Source: Mytilisepta virgata (Eukaryota; Mollusca; Bivalvia; Mytilida; Mytilidae). From it: DNA of 64,000 bases. The stretch is taken from contig CM051514.1 in the NCBI GenBank assembly GCA_028015205.1, positions 4,960,001 through 5,024,000 of the forward strand, written 5' to 3'. Below are positions 22,270-34,065 of this stretch, in pieces (the first letter of the stretch is position 1; the number at the start of each line of letters is the position of its first letter). The translations under genes and the position numbers were made by a program. Under the pieces are notes generated by a model that was not told the DNA's origin, made no database searches, and was given only the letters and a program-made list of their open reading frames with translations.

Positions 22270-23815
22270 TGAAAACATAGACAACAGCGAAATCAGGCGA
22301 GAAACTATTATTTGTGAATATTTCTTTCTTAGCAATCATAGATGTAGCTTTCTAACAAAGTTTGTGTTGAGATTTTAACTATAATCTTTATAGTCTATTT
22401 GATTTGATGTACAAAATAAGCATCGGTTTATTTCGTTTGCATAAAAATTTAGATAGACCAAAATGCTTAAATACTATTTTCATTATTTTCAATAACTTTT
22501 GGCATGGGAATCTTTCAAACCAATATTTGATATTTCATAGAAAAGATGACAACTGGAGAGACATATTGTTGTGTACAGTTTTTTAATGAGTATTTGGGTG
22601 CAGGTTAGAAAGTGTTTTGCCTTCTTGTTGCATATAAATTGTTTGTAGAAAAATGAATCCTGTCTCTCTTAGATTTTTTTCTTTGCTCCAAGATTTATGG
22701 TTATGAAGACACTAATAAGCAAAGGAAGTTGTTGACTTCACATTTTGAAACTAAATAGACTAGATAAACTGCACTGTAATGTTTTAAATTAAAACAAATA
22801 CTAGTATACATAATTTGAGCACTTTTTATTTTGAAAGGTATTTTAAAAACAGTTCAATGCTTTCAAACCTTCCATATGTGATTGCATATTATGATGTACA
22901 CATTGAAAATCCATATAATCGTTATTCAAACACAGCACTGTCACTGAAGCACCAGTCTGTATATGTAACATGTATGTCAATTCAATTAAACGAAAGCCTT
23001 GTTTAGTTTGGAAAGGTTTGCTGAAATTTCATACAACTTTCTTAGATCTACATAACATTCTGAAAAACAAAAAGTATTTTTTAAAAATCCATTCTGAATG
23101 ACAAAGACTGGTTCTTAATATGACTTCACTGAAGCAGTATGAACATGCAGATACTTGTATACTGTTGAATGTGAATTTTTGAAAGACATTATCTTTTGCC
23201 TGTATTACAAATGTACATTTAATCTGACTATGTAAATATTGCAATGTAGTACATGCATATAAAATAAGTGTCTGTTAATACTATACAGACTAATTTTATA
23301 AATTTGTAGAATAAATGTTATTAATTTGAAAATTTGAGAATAATGAAGTGTAAATTTCACTCTATGTTATGGCTGATTTAAATACAACATACATTTTGTA
23401 TCACAAATTATTACTGCTACATGTATACAGAAAACTCTTAAACAATACCTGAAAAAGGCACATGCATTGATAAGCTTTAATTTATGTATAGAATTACCAG
23501 CCATTTTTCACAGTTACAGAGCTACCATTTGATTTTTAGGGGGGGGGGGGGGATTTCATAGGATGTAGTATATCAAATGTTTGATCCTGCCTATTTTTTT
23601 TTGTCGACCTTTTGGTCCTGGATTTTTTACTCGCCCGCGATTGCAGCCTAAATTTTTATTTTCATTTAAACCCAAAAATTTCCTGATTGACATAGATTCC
23701 TGCATTCCCCCCCCCCTTAAAAATCAAATGCTTGCTACCTCACAACATATCTTGTCTTTAACTATTAAAGTTTATGTTGCAGTTTGAAAATTACTTGTTT
23801 TTTTCATTAATAAAT
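22270..23815. other. No supportable gene
   Basis: Part of the interior of the piggyBac-like element. It shows only AT-rich sequence and a poly-G run near 23540. Confidence 0.5.
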
Positions 23816-23817
23816 AT

Positions 23818-24005
23818 ATTGGGTGGCCATGGTAGCTGAGTGGTCTAGTTTGGTTGCCTATTTATGATCACTAAGCCTGTTAGAGTTTAACCCATCTTGT
23901 GGTATGGTGTGTTCAACTCCTATCTAAATTGACAGGGATTGCCTGACATTGGTCATTGGTTCTCTCCAACTTCCACCAATACATGATTAAAACTATAAAA
24001 ACATA
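23818..24005 (+). mobile_element. tRNA-derived SINE
   Basis: The tRNA-like head GGTAGCTGAGTGGTCTAG carries an A box. It is followed by a B-box-like GTTAGAGTTTAACCC and a conserved SINE body (GTGTGTTCAACTCC, TTGGTTCTCTCCAACTTCC). It ends in an A-rich AAAACTATAAAAAC tail. The head-body-tail order fits a Pol III SINE. Confidence 0.65.
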
Positions 24006-24515
24006 TCCTTTACTATATTTCAAGTACGAATGCATGTATCATTTTGCATGTATTTAAATGGGCATACATGAATACATTATATCTTGCAAATGTTATTTGT
24101 GTACACCACCATTTAACAAATTCTTACCACTTATATCACATACAACTGATGTTACCAAATTAAGTTTCTAAATATACCACAGAATGTTTCCTTGTATGTG
24201 CCCAGTATATGCAAAATTTAAGTCGGGGGGGGGGGGGGGGGGGATCTGTCAAAACAGAAAAAAAACAAAAAAACATAATATTTACATTAAAAAATAATTA
24301 ATTCATAAGTTACAAGTTTTCTACTACATTGTAACTATGCTTATTTATTTATGGAAGGGAAAGGAATTTAAAAGGAAATAATGCTCCAAATTACATTATT
24401 TGTATTAAAGAATTCAAGTTTTAGAATGTAAATAAAAAAATCTGGATTAAAAATTACTTTGACATATATTTTGAAAAATAAAATATGCAATCATATACAG
24501 GATCATAGATACTGC

Positions 24516-24546
<31 letters not shown>

Positions 24547-25269
24547 TGTAAAACATTTCAAGGATCAATTTGCACCTTCCTAATAAATAAATAAATTATG
24601 GTTGCTCCTATAAAGTACAAGTGGACTGATGTATACATGCATACATGTAATACATGTACATAACATCTTTTATTTGAAACAAAAAAAAATATCATAATAC
24701 AGAGCTCTCAGATTTAGAAATTGTTTTTTTTTTTTATTTAATTAGTCACGTGTAAAATCAAGATATGGTGAGCATCACAATAACCAAGCAAGGCTTGCAT
24801 TTCTAGAAATACAGTATCCTGTATTATAAAAATAACTTGTTTATGAATTGCATAAAGTATTCTTTTTCTATTACCAATTTTTCATGGTAAACAATAAGGT
24901 CTTTGTTTACAGTAAAAAAAAATGAACGAATGCAATTTAAATCTAAACAAATATTAGAAATTCTAAATTGATCAAAACAATATTTTTAAACAGGTTAAAA
25001 TTTCCATAAGACTGCAGCAAAGAGTAAAATAAACAAATGTAAAGCTTAAGTAATCCTTCCTGTGCAGCAGGCTTTTTTTTTAACCTATTTTTATGTTCAC
25101 TATTAACAACTTTTGCTTGTGCTTTAATTCCATAGTTTAAAAAAAGCTTTTACTTCAAATTTACTATTTAGTGCTTATGAAATGTAATTTGGTTGAGATA
25201 TATATCTATATGTTATCTGCTTTGGGAGTTAACGCTTGATTTTGAGTACAAGATAACATTTATCGATGA

Positions 25270-25457
25270 GAAAAAATATACTTTTACCCATTATTAGAAC
25301 TGGAACAAAATCATCATCTTCTCACTTTCTTTCTCCTCGCAATCGTTTATTTCGTGATTCAGCAACAAATCAAGAGAGTCCTCTTATTCTTCATACAGGA
25401 TATATCGTTTGCAATATTTTCAGCCATTTTCACTTGGAAATTAATTAACTTCACTAG
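25270..25457 (-). pseudogene. Possible piggyBac transposase N-terminus remnant
   Basis: On the minus strand an ATG (MAENIANDIS) is followed, after a frameshift, by an acidic stretch (EDSLDLLLNHEIND and CEEKESE). A second shift leads to DDDFVPVL, then a possible donor GG|GTAAAA. Acidic DSD/E-rich N-termini are usual in piggyBac-type transposases. The catalytic domain is not found downstream. The evidence is compositional and weak. Confidence 0.25.
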
Positions 25458-26220
25458 ATAAATCGTACATTCTTGAGCGTAATTGTTGAAACGCACATGT
25501 AAGTCGGTTCAAAAGTCGGCACGTCGTAATAATCTGAAAACCGATCTCCGGAAAGCTATTTACGCTGCCGCACATGTTTAACTTTAACCGGCAGTTGCAA
25601 CGCCATCAAAGGGTCAATATCTGAAAACAAAAGTGTTTTGAAAAGCTTGTAAACTGGAGAAAAAAATGTTCGATTTAGATTTTCCTATTTCGATTTGCAA
25701 TTTTAAAAATTTGACGTAAATTGAAAAGATAGAGAAAAACGAGGGAATTCTTCTGCATTAACTAGATTATTTCATCCGCAAAAATGATAAATCTAGATCT
25801 TTTTAAGATATATTATATCACAATAAAAGTCTTTTTCTGCACTTTAGAGTACACTTTTCATATTGTGAATTATTAATCAAACGACTGAGAATATACGCTT
25901 CAAGTACATCGGACATCGTTGTAAAATTGCAGATGAAAATTGAATAAGTGTAGCAACGTTTACACCATAATAACTCATCTTTTTACAAACAAATATTTTA
26001 TAGAATTATAATCATGTGAAAAAAGAAATTATTGGCTTTAAATCAAGCCCTTTCTGGCCAAACTCCGTTGAGTATTGAGGCAATTATCAAGTTTTTGTTG
26101 GAATGATACTACACGTTGAACGCTTACCGGTCAAATTTGACCGGTACAAACGTTAAAGGGTTAAACTTAATACGGATCAGTTGGTCTTTACAATTTGTAC
26201 GGATTGTTTGCTTTTAAAAC

Positions 26221-26226
26221 TTTATT
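26221..26226 (-). terminator. Polyadenylation signal AATAAA of gene 2
   Basis: AATAAA on the minus strand, 34 nt beyond the TAG stop and about 60 bp before the edge of the piggyBac-like element. Confidence 0.65.
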
Positions 26227-26259
26227 ATAGAAACCAAATTATTCTATTTCCTGAATATT

Positions 26260-29200
26260 CTAAAATGTTCTTAGTGAACTCCAACGATTACCACCGCCTC
26301 TTAACAATCGCTGCATCAACAATGGGTTTCCACTAAGACCTTCACCTCCAGCGAGGAGCAAAGGAAGTAATTTACTCGAGGCTGATGCGCCATAACCGGA
26401 ACCAAGACCTGTAGTTTGAGACGATTGTCTGTTCATTCTAGTAAGATGGTACATTAGTGCTGGGTTCTCCATTAGTGGGGATTCCACCCCGCCTGTTAGC
26501 GCTACTAGTTTCATAATATTGGAGTGTCCTTGTCCTTGCCTCGATCCTGTCATTAGGTTGCGCAACAAAAGTGGATTCATATTTTCTCCTCCACCCGAAA
26601 GAGCTAGCAAAAGTGATATGTCATTAAACCCGGATGTTTGTTGACTTTGTGCTGGTGATATCTTGGGAGCTAATGGAGAAGGCCTGCTCTGTACTCCTGT
26701 CCCTAAACCCTGGTTTGAATATGAGTTGAGCATGTGGAGAAGCAGCAAAGGATTTTCACCTCCACCAGAAAGAGCCAACAACGGAAGTATGCTGGATGAC
26801 TGCCCCTGTTTTTGTGAATTACGTGCTAGATGGTTCAAAAGAAGGGGATTCACTCCCTCTATACTTCCTGTTAATGCTAACGTCTGTAAAATCTGACCTT
26901 GATCTTGGTTAGGATTCATTAATTGTGATAGTAATAAGGGGTTTTCCATAAGACCTTCACCCCCTCCTGCCAACATCAATGTAGATAATATATTGGACAT
27001 AGATGTGTCATGTGCTTGTCTACCGTAATTGGATGTAGTTTTAGGTTGTAACGTGTTCTTATGTTGTCCACTGAAGTATGTAGGAGTGTTTGGGGAAATC
27101 ACAGATTTACTGGGCGAGGTTTGTACACCACTCAGAGGTGTTGTATCGAAAAGGTAATTCATGGCCTCTGGACTTTGTCGAATTTGATTTAGTCCTCCGA
27201 ATTTAGACTCCAGAAATTTTAATTTGGCCAGAAATTGTGTTCCAGTAGAAGATGGAGTCGGTTGCGCACCTGGCTGGTTTGTATTTGTTTGTCTTTCTAC
27301 TTGGCTAGGTGTTTGGAAACCCAAGCTAGTTGTGATGATGTCCCTTTTTCCACGCTGAAATTGTCCTTTTCTTGAAAGGTTATTTTGCTTTAACGAGACA
27401 ACTGTGTCATTTTGAGACTTTGAGGAATCCGGCGCACTCCCTTCGTTTAATGACTTAGTTGGTAAGGAATACATAGCTTTCCTATTTTTAACTTCTTGAA
27501 TCGCATTGGTTGACGGCAAAGCTTTTGTGATCTCCAAAAAATATTTCCGAAACGATGGGTCAATAAAAGACTGGGTCTTTTTTCTTCCTGAAAATTTAGA
27601 AAGACATTTTCAATTAGGAAATTGCAAACGCTACAAAACAACTCGTGTTGTAAACACGTCTGATAAGCTAGGTCGCACTGATATACTGCAATATATAAAA
27701 ATATGTTTAATTCCAGATTTTCTTGATTACTAATAACCGGCGTACACCACATATATATTCAAGAACCTGTGTAAACCGCATTCTCGACCTCCCTTCTATA
27801 AGAGCTGTTGAAAAAGTAAAAAGTGGTTGACGAACGTTTACCGTGCTATATTTTGAATTGGTAAATTTAAACCTATAAATAGAGACAGTGATTAAAAATT
27901 ATTCACATATTTTAAAGATTTATTTCTGAATTTGTTATATATGTATATTTAACAATATTTTCAGACCCCCGCCCCCTCCAGTCACAGATGTTCTGATGTA
28001 TGCGTCCAATGGGAGCTGATACTTCAATAAATCATAATTAAATAGAATGTAATGTACAAATTGCATCTACGTGGTAGGAGTCAATGAGACAAACCATGTT
28101 AATGGACTTTTAATGAAAACTGGTCATGACTTTTAACTCATTTTGATAAGTTCGACCTAAGTTTAAAACAATTTGATTGTTATACAAAAGGAGTTTTAAT
28201 ACATCTTCTACCATTTCATAAAGTAAGTTTTTGACTTCAGTTTTGCTGCAACATCAGATTTGCTATTGAGTTATAATCTCCCAAAGGTACAATAAAAATT
28301 ATTATCATTTTCTCTGTTTTTGTCCCTTTCATTTGCTGTGTTTATCATTACCCCCCCCCCCAACCTTTACGCAAGGAACCACTATTTTTGCAACTTTTAT
28401 GGTTCTAGTTCTTAACTATGAAATTTAGAGAAAGCTTGAGCAGGTGAACTTTCTATTGTAATTCAGTTTTTAACTAGATAAAATTAACAGTTTTGATAAT
28501 AAATTGAATTTTGAAAACTATATAAAGATTGCAAATTCTACCAGTGGAAGAGTATTATCTAAATTTAGAATGAGTGACCATTCTCTAGAAATCGAATTTT
28601 CCCAGGGAACAAGAGTACTGCAGTTTGTAATGTTGTTGACGATGAGGTTCATTTCCTCCTCTACTGTCAAATCAATAATGATATAAGAACAGATTTTTTA
28701 AATAAATTTAAAGAAAAAATGCCAAGATTGTAACCAGCTTGGGTCTATTGAAAAATTAAAACTTTTTCTGGACCCTGATATGGATTTTTTGCCGAATGTT
28801 GTTGATTTTAAAGGCAGTCTTTAGAACATTGAAGATAAGGTCCATAGGCTAGATCACTCCTGTCATGTTAATACTAGACTTATAAATTGTGATATTCTGA
28901 TCTATAATATTGTATACTATTGTCTTCTATAATTATAATTGTTTGTTTGTTAATTTTTAACTAACCCACTTGGGTTTATGATGCAAATAAAGTATTCTTT
29001 AAAAAAGTTGATTTTTTTCTTTGTTACATTTTTTTCTACAATTCTATGACAATTTCATTAATACATGTATATGTACCGTTATGCCAGACCAATGACATAT
29101 AGGAAATTTACATTTTTTTCGGATCATCACATTCTGCAGATTTAATATCTATTTCCCTTAAATTAGCTCGCCATTTTCTCTTTGGATATTATATATACAG

Positions 29201-30163
29201 ATCTTTCAAGCGCGTCAAAGTTTTTTTTTTTTTTAAAATTTGCATGATTAGCGACGGTGGTGCGCAACGTCATAATATAGAAACAGTTGAGTCCAGAATT
29301 ATGCGTATAAACAATATCGAGAGTCCCCTTGAAGTGATCAAAAACCAAGTTCCGTAATAGTGATAACATGCCGTTTATATTTCGTCAGAGGTTTTATAAA
29401 GCATAAAGCTTTTAGTAGGAATAAGACGCCATCTGGTGTTACAAATGTACATTTTAGTTTGTTGTAAAGAGGACAAATATACCAAAGAACAAACCAAAAA
29501 AAAAGGCAATCCATTACACAGACAAACCCCGGAGGATAAATGAACAACCACAAGCACAACAAATAAACACTAAAAACTAAAATAACAATGAACGTAAACT
29601 TCTATAAAAACCAGAATTTAAGTCTGCTCTGTATACGGCACCCGTCGTGAAGTTCAATAAAGTCAATCCGTTAGTAGTTACATATCGGTGGAGGTAAATG
29701 AAAAGTAACGACAGTGGGAATAATTCCAACATCATCTTCGATATTGGAAAACTGTAACGGTCATTCAATTCGTGAATACGACCGTAAAATTTCGTATGTG
29801 ATGACACATTAACCCTTTATTTGAAAACAAGACATCTATATATAAAAGACATTGGTAGGTATCTTATTCGACAAATTACATAACAACTGTAAGATTGATA
29901 ACAGACTTATTTACGTCGAAATTTCTGTATATGATAAATAAATAACCCATAATTCATTTTATCTTAAATTGCCACTGTAGCCTTGTTTAATGCTAATTAT
30001 TGCATCACAATATTTCAGACAAATTCAAGACAAAAGACCGGATTTATAGCCGTCCAGATTATAATTGGTCTATTAGGCAATGTGTACAAATTATGTACTT
30101 ACCGATATCTGCGAAAACACGTTGACAAGTTAATAAAAAAAATAGCGACCATTGAATATGCAT
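26260..30163 (-). CDS. Secreted protein with GGENPLLL-type leucine-rich repeats (gene 2)
   Basis: Two exons: 30163-30103 and 27587-26260 (2515-bp intron), giving 462 residues. Exon 1 encodes MHIQWSLFFLLTCQRVFA, a signal peptide with likely cleavage after VFA, and ends at G|GTAAGT in phase 1. Exon 2 follows acceptor TTTTCAG|GA and restores a split Gly codon, exactly as in the gene at 8059-10233. RGKR at residues 99-102 is a furin-type site. Six units centred on NP (Pro 237, 268, 300, 359, 396, 442) share LxLALSGGGENPLLLxxL. An additional divergent unit (Pro 160) resembles the units of gene 1 (FLESKFGGLNQI...SPEAMNYLF). Spacing varies (31-59 residues) because Gln/Ser/Gly linkers expand. A LINE relic and a dispersed repeat lie in the intron. 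The first exon is inferred from signal peptide, donor and phase; no other start fits (the large ORF has no ATG near its 5' end). Function is unknown. Confidence 0.78.
27780..28480. other. Intron of gene 2, 3' part
   Basis: AT-rich sequence with a poly-C run near 28352. No other feature is seen. Confidence 0.5.
28490..29010 (+). pseudogene. LINE 3' fragment in the intron of gene 2
   Basis: A plus-strand frame reads RVLSKFRMSDHSLEIE, which is the pre-Cys motif of LINE reverse-transcriptase C-termini. A shifted frame then gives CNVVDDEVHFLLYC, the DE.HFL..C segment. The fragment ends with a 3' UTR-like stretch and AATAAAG near 28987. It is antisense to the host gene and inactive. Confidence 0.6.
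29430..29720 (-). repeat. Dispersed repeat (inverse of 13990-14243), in the intron of gene 2
   Basis: It shares AACAACCACAAGCACAACAAA and GTGAAGTTCAATAAAGTCAAT with the reverse complement of 13990-14243. Confidence 0.55.
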
Positions 30164-30165
30164 TT

Positions 30166-30362
30166 TCTCAATACTAATGTCGGACTATCACAATACTAAT
30201 ACCGAACTATCTCAATAATAATGCCGAACTATCTCAATACTAATGCCGAACTGTCACAATACTAATGCCGAACGATCTCAATACTAATGCCGAACTGTCA
30301 CAATGATAATGCCGAACTGTCACAATACTAATGTCGGACTATCACAATACTAATGCCGAACT
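30166..30362. repeat. 22-bp minisatellite abutting the start codon of gene 2
   Basis: About nine copies of CAATACTAATGCCGAACTNT-type units (22 bp) run from three bases beyond the ATG outward. On the coding (minus) strand they form the immediate 5' leader or promoter of gene 2. Unit variants include GTCGGACTAT and GCCGAACTGT. Confidence 0.9.
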
Positions 30363-30489
30363 AAAATGAGAAAAAAAGAGACATCATGCAAAAAGGAATG
30401 TTTGTAAATTATGATATCTTATATAACATTTTTATTTTTCGGTGACGAGATCTTTCTAACGTACCAAGTTAGCATCTTGAATTTCCAAT

Positions 30490-30545
30490 ATATGTTACAC
30501 TGGACGACTACCACCAAGTGAAGACAATAGCTCACCTGGCCTATG
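30490..30545. repeat. Array-element 3' end fragment
   Basis: ACCACCAAGTGAAGACAATAG followed by CTCACCTGGCC matches the terminal words of the array element near 11280-11320. The rest of that element is absent here. Confidence 0.4.
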
Positions 30546-30715
30546 ACTCCCCAAAAAATTCAAACGAACACCCCTTGTGTAAGTTAATTTGTTCTTGAAG
30601 ATCTAATTTTGATTTTTACGTAGGTACTTGAATTTAAAATTCCTACATGTCACATATGGCTAAAAATACATGAAAATAAATCTTGGGTAAATGTACATTT
30701 AGGTAAAAGTAAAGG

Positions 30716-31190
30716 AGTAGGGCCTGAGTATATGTTTCACTCATAACCATTGCTTTTTTAATCTCAGATATTTACCTACTTTTTATCGTAAACGATTGTA
30801 TGCAATACATTTTTATGTTAGCAAACTATAATTTTAAGCTTAATCATTAATAAAGCAAAGGACATGTATATAGGCGAATTGGGTCAATTTGTATCACTTT
30901 TTGGAATACTGCCAAGAAGGAAATTCAGAACCAAACCCATTTTAATCTCGTATGAAAGGAGATACATAATCTCACTTACAGCCAAAAATTCGTTTTGGTT
31001 CTGAGTTTCCTTCATATTGAAGACGTTAATTTGGCAACTTTATATTAAACCTGTAACTCAAAGCGATATTGGGGTGTGTAGAAAACGTTAGTTACTTCCG
31101 TGTTAGTTATTATTAGATTTGTGACCACATACCAGCCTATGCCTCAAGAAATTTTAAAAGGTTTTAGCCGACTTTTTGAAAGTGGCAAGG
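30716..31190 (-). mobile_element. TAGGGC-family MITE, copy 3
   Basis: Reverse-orientation copy with GGAGTAGGGCC at its start, TTTTTATCGTAAACGATTG inside, and TTTTTGAAAGTGGC near its end. Confidence 0.65.
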
Positions 31191-31254
31191 AAAGTGTAAA
31201 AAATGCATGGGAAAATGGTCCTTTCTCTTTGCCATCTGTAGTCTGACTAGATGC

Positions 31255-31342
31255 AAATTTTGCACCAGGAGTGTGTGATGTAAAAACCTGCGTTTAACTT
31301 GAAGGTTACACACTCGGGTGTGGAATTTGCACGTATGTAAAT
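31255..31342. repeat. Imperfect hairpin
   Basis: GCAAATTTTGCACCAGGAGTG is mirrored by ACTCGGGTGTGGAATTTGC about 60 bp away, with GTGTGTGA/ACACAC pairing inside. Confidence 0.55.
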
Positions 31343-31344
31343 AT

Positions 31345-33440
31345 TGATAAAATATGTAAATAGGGTCTATATGAACGTGATTTAGGATTAAAACACTGAA
31401 TACTAGTATAATTGTAATAGTTAACTTACATGTACAATGTTATTCAGTCCCAAAAGATTTGAAGCCATAGTTAAAAAATACGCATCGATTTACAAATATC
31501 TTCGGCGCAAGCAAGCTTTGTGTGGAATACATATTAAAACTTAATTTGTTTAAATCGAAGTAAATATAAAATATTTTTCTTACTTTTAGAGATTTAACCA
31601 AATATTTAATGCGAGAAAGTCAAAAAGGATAAACAAAATGTAAGATAGAAAATGACTTTTGTAGTTTTTAGTAATGCAGACGATTCATGACGTAGTAGCT
31701 TTTCTTCTTCAATGTTTCATACCATTTAGCGGAATGGATAATCAAAATATTCCACTTTTATGTTGTAGAAATATCAACATAAACGAAAAAAAAACTTATA
31801 ATGCAACTTCAAACGGTATTGTAAACCACGAACAATATTGTTTGTGACAATAGTTAACAACAGTTTTCAATTAATTATATGCTCGGATGCGTCATCATTG
31901 TCCTGGGATGCGACTTCCTTGTTGAATACATCGTCTGATGGAGATCAAAATAAATGTCCCTTAGCCAAAATTGTACATGTGGTTTCATTACTCTAAAGGA
32001 TGAATTGAGGCCCCTTGGGTTAGACGCAAGCTCTTTTATCTAATAGCGAAAAATAAGTTACCTCTTAGAACATGTTTCGAATTGTATTTAATTACTAGTA
32101 ATAAGTAAAATTAAATCTGGAAACAATCTGTTCCAAACATTTTATCAGAATAATAATAATGTATCTTTTTAGATTTTGAGTACTTATTTTTCAATAATTT
32201 TTGACAAGTTATTTTTTCTTTCTGGGGCAAAAATTATAAATCGGATACAAGAAACCTCACGGAACAATTTATAAAATAAATAAATCTATTTTCGGAAAAT
32301 TTAGGAAGTTTTGAAATAGGGAACATGAATATTTAAGCTTCTGCCAAAAGAGTCGCATGAATAAAACAATAATAGCATTGTCTTTCAGAACAAAGATTTA
32401 TTAAAATATTTCTTTAGAATCGACGGTTAAAAAGACCTCGAAAGACAATTCACTTAGAGATAAATTCATATTTTTATGAATTACTTTTTAGTTAAATACA
32501 AGTTAATAAATAAAGTTTACATGTTTATTTTGTAATAAGAGGAAATAGACACATAAGGTCTTACCGTGTTTTTGTCCGAGATAAATTACTTCCAATGTTA
32601 ACATGTAATAAATGCAAAATAACATGCTTAATTATTAAAAAGAAATCTTTGTATATTTTTTTCCATTTAATTTTAACACGTTATGGCCAAGAGGCAGTCG
32701 TGCGGTTCGTTTGATGATAAAAATGTGCTATAAGCGGTGTTTATTTATCTTCTTGACGACAGTTCTGGTTGTTGAGGTTAATCATTTAAACTCATGCTGA
32801 TGAAGTCAGCAGGAAATGACGTCATCAACATGATATTGTATTACAAAAAAAAGAATTTTCTTATATTTTCTAAACTTTAGCTCGAAAAACATGCAATAAG
32901 CATGTTTAGACCAAATGCTGATACACTGGTACTGATCTGTTTTCTTTTCATAAGGACAAAATCTCCGAATATACAGATACCAGATTTAGTAATGCTTTTT
33001 GGTGGTCTCGTTTTATAGAGCGACAGTATCGGACCAGCTGCTACGAGAGCTGTAGCTAGTTTTACAGTTACAATGGGCACATTTATGACCCTGCTATCAA
33101 AATTGGGTGACTGTCAAACCATATTGTTTTGTAATTGTAGCAAGCGAACAACTTGTTGGTACAATAAATGTACACGCAGTCATACTACATTGGTTTTTAT
33201 AGTATGTTTTATACAACAGAATGCCAAGATATATAAGGGGAGTTTGGGTACTCATAAAGCCAGTTTAATCCTACACTGTACCAATGTTCAGTGTCTGTAA
33301 CAAGTCAGACTATCCTCACTCCCAGTTGTGTTTATGTTGCTTTGTGCTCTTCTGTGTTATTTTTGGTTCGGTGTTCTATGCGTTCTATGCGTTGGGTTGG
33401 GTTGATTGATCGGTATGTCAATGTTGCCCTTTCTTGTTGG
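31345..33440. other. No supportable gene
   Basis: AT-rich sequence. The minus-strand 67-codon frame at 32877-33080 lacks an ATG and a known motif. Nothing else was found. Confidence 0.5.
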
Positions 33441-34065
33441 GACCCCACCATGGGACATGGCGGCCGCCCTATAGTTATCAGTCTTGTCCGTCCGTCTGTC
33501 CGTCGTGCCGTCCGTCCGTCTGTCTGTCCGTCAGCATTTCCTTTGTCGTACGACAACTTAAGATTGCTTTCACAGATTTTTATGATTTTTATATACAATA
33601 TTGGACTTGACCAAAGGAAGGTCCCTTTCGATTTCGAGGGAAATCGGACACCAATGTTTGGGAAAAACTTAGTTTTTATATGAAAAATGCATATTTTGAG
33701 AATTAACCTTATGTCGTATGATAACTTCAGATTGCCTTCACAGATTTTCATAAATTTTATAAACAGTGTTGAACATGATCAGTGGAAGGTCCCTTTTGAT
33801 TTTCAGGAAAATTGGAAAACACTGTTTGGGGAAAACCTTAGTTTTTATATGAAAAAATGCATATTTTGAGAATTAACACTATGTCATATGATAACTTAAG
33901 ATTGACTTCACAAATTGTCATAAATTTTATAAATAGCTTTGGACATGATCAGAGGAAGGTCCCTTTTGAATTTAAGGAAAATTTGGAAACACTTTTTTGG
34001 GGAAAACTTTGTTTTTATATGGAAAAAGGCAAATTTTGGGAATTTAGCTTCATGCTTTTTGATAG
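33440..34065 (+). repeat. CG-rich GTCC/GTCT head and three tandem ~168-bp units
   Basis: The head consists of repeated GTCCGTCC/GTCTGTCC words (33482-33530). Three units follow, starting near 33545, 33711 and 33879. Each contains GTCGTATGATAACTT-like text, GGAAGGTCCCTTT and GTTTTTATATG. The long open frames on both strands come from this repetition and show no protein motif. Confidence 0.75.

Larger units (their letters stand above)
20443..26160 (-). mobile_element. Decayed piggyBac-like element with TTAA flanks
   Basis: The left end reads TTAA|CCCTTTAGCATTTG (TTAA 20439-20442). The right end, reverse complemented, reads TTAA|CCCTTTAACGTTTG (TTAA 26161-26164). Twelve of 14 terminal bases agree, and TTAA duplication is the hallmark of piggyBac-type transposons. 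A 20-bp perfect palindrome (26126-26145, ACCGGTCAAATTTGACCGGT) sits just inside the right end. Only a weak transposase N-terminus remnant (25270-25457) is visible. The interior holds a foldback (21496-21812), a CG-rich repeat (21845-22262) and a SINE (23818-24005), plus long G and A runs. The element could be two unrelated TTAA sites by chance, but the matched ends argue against that. Confidence 0.6.

Noticed and set aside
29338..29562. Signal-peptide-like frames (MLCLWLFIYPPG, MLVVVHLSSG) as exon 1 of gene 2
   Set aside because: They fall in a dispersed repeat also present at 13990-14243 and have no donor in the required phase; the exon at 30103-30163 fits better.
32877..33080. 67-codon minus frame with plausible composition
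   Set aside because: No ATG, no splice sites that I could pair, and no recognised domain.
33291..33751. 130- and 139-codon frames on opposite strands
   Set aside because: They run through the GTCCGTCC head and the 168-bp tandem units; composition is explained by the repeats.
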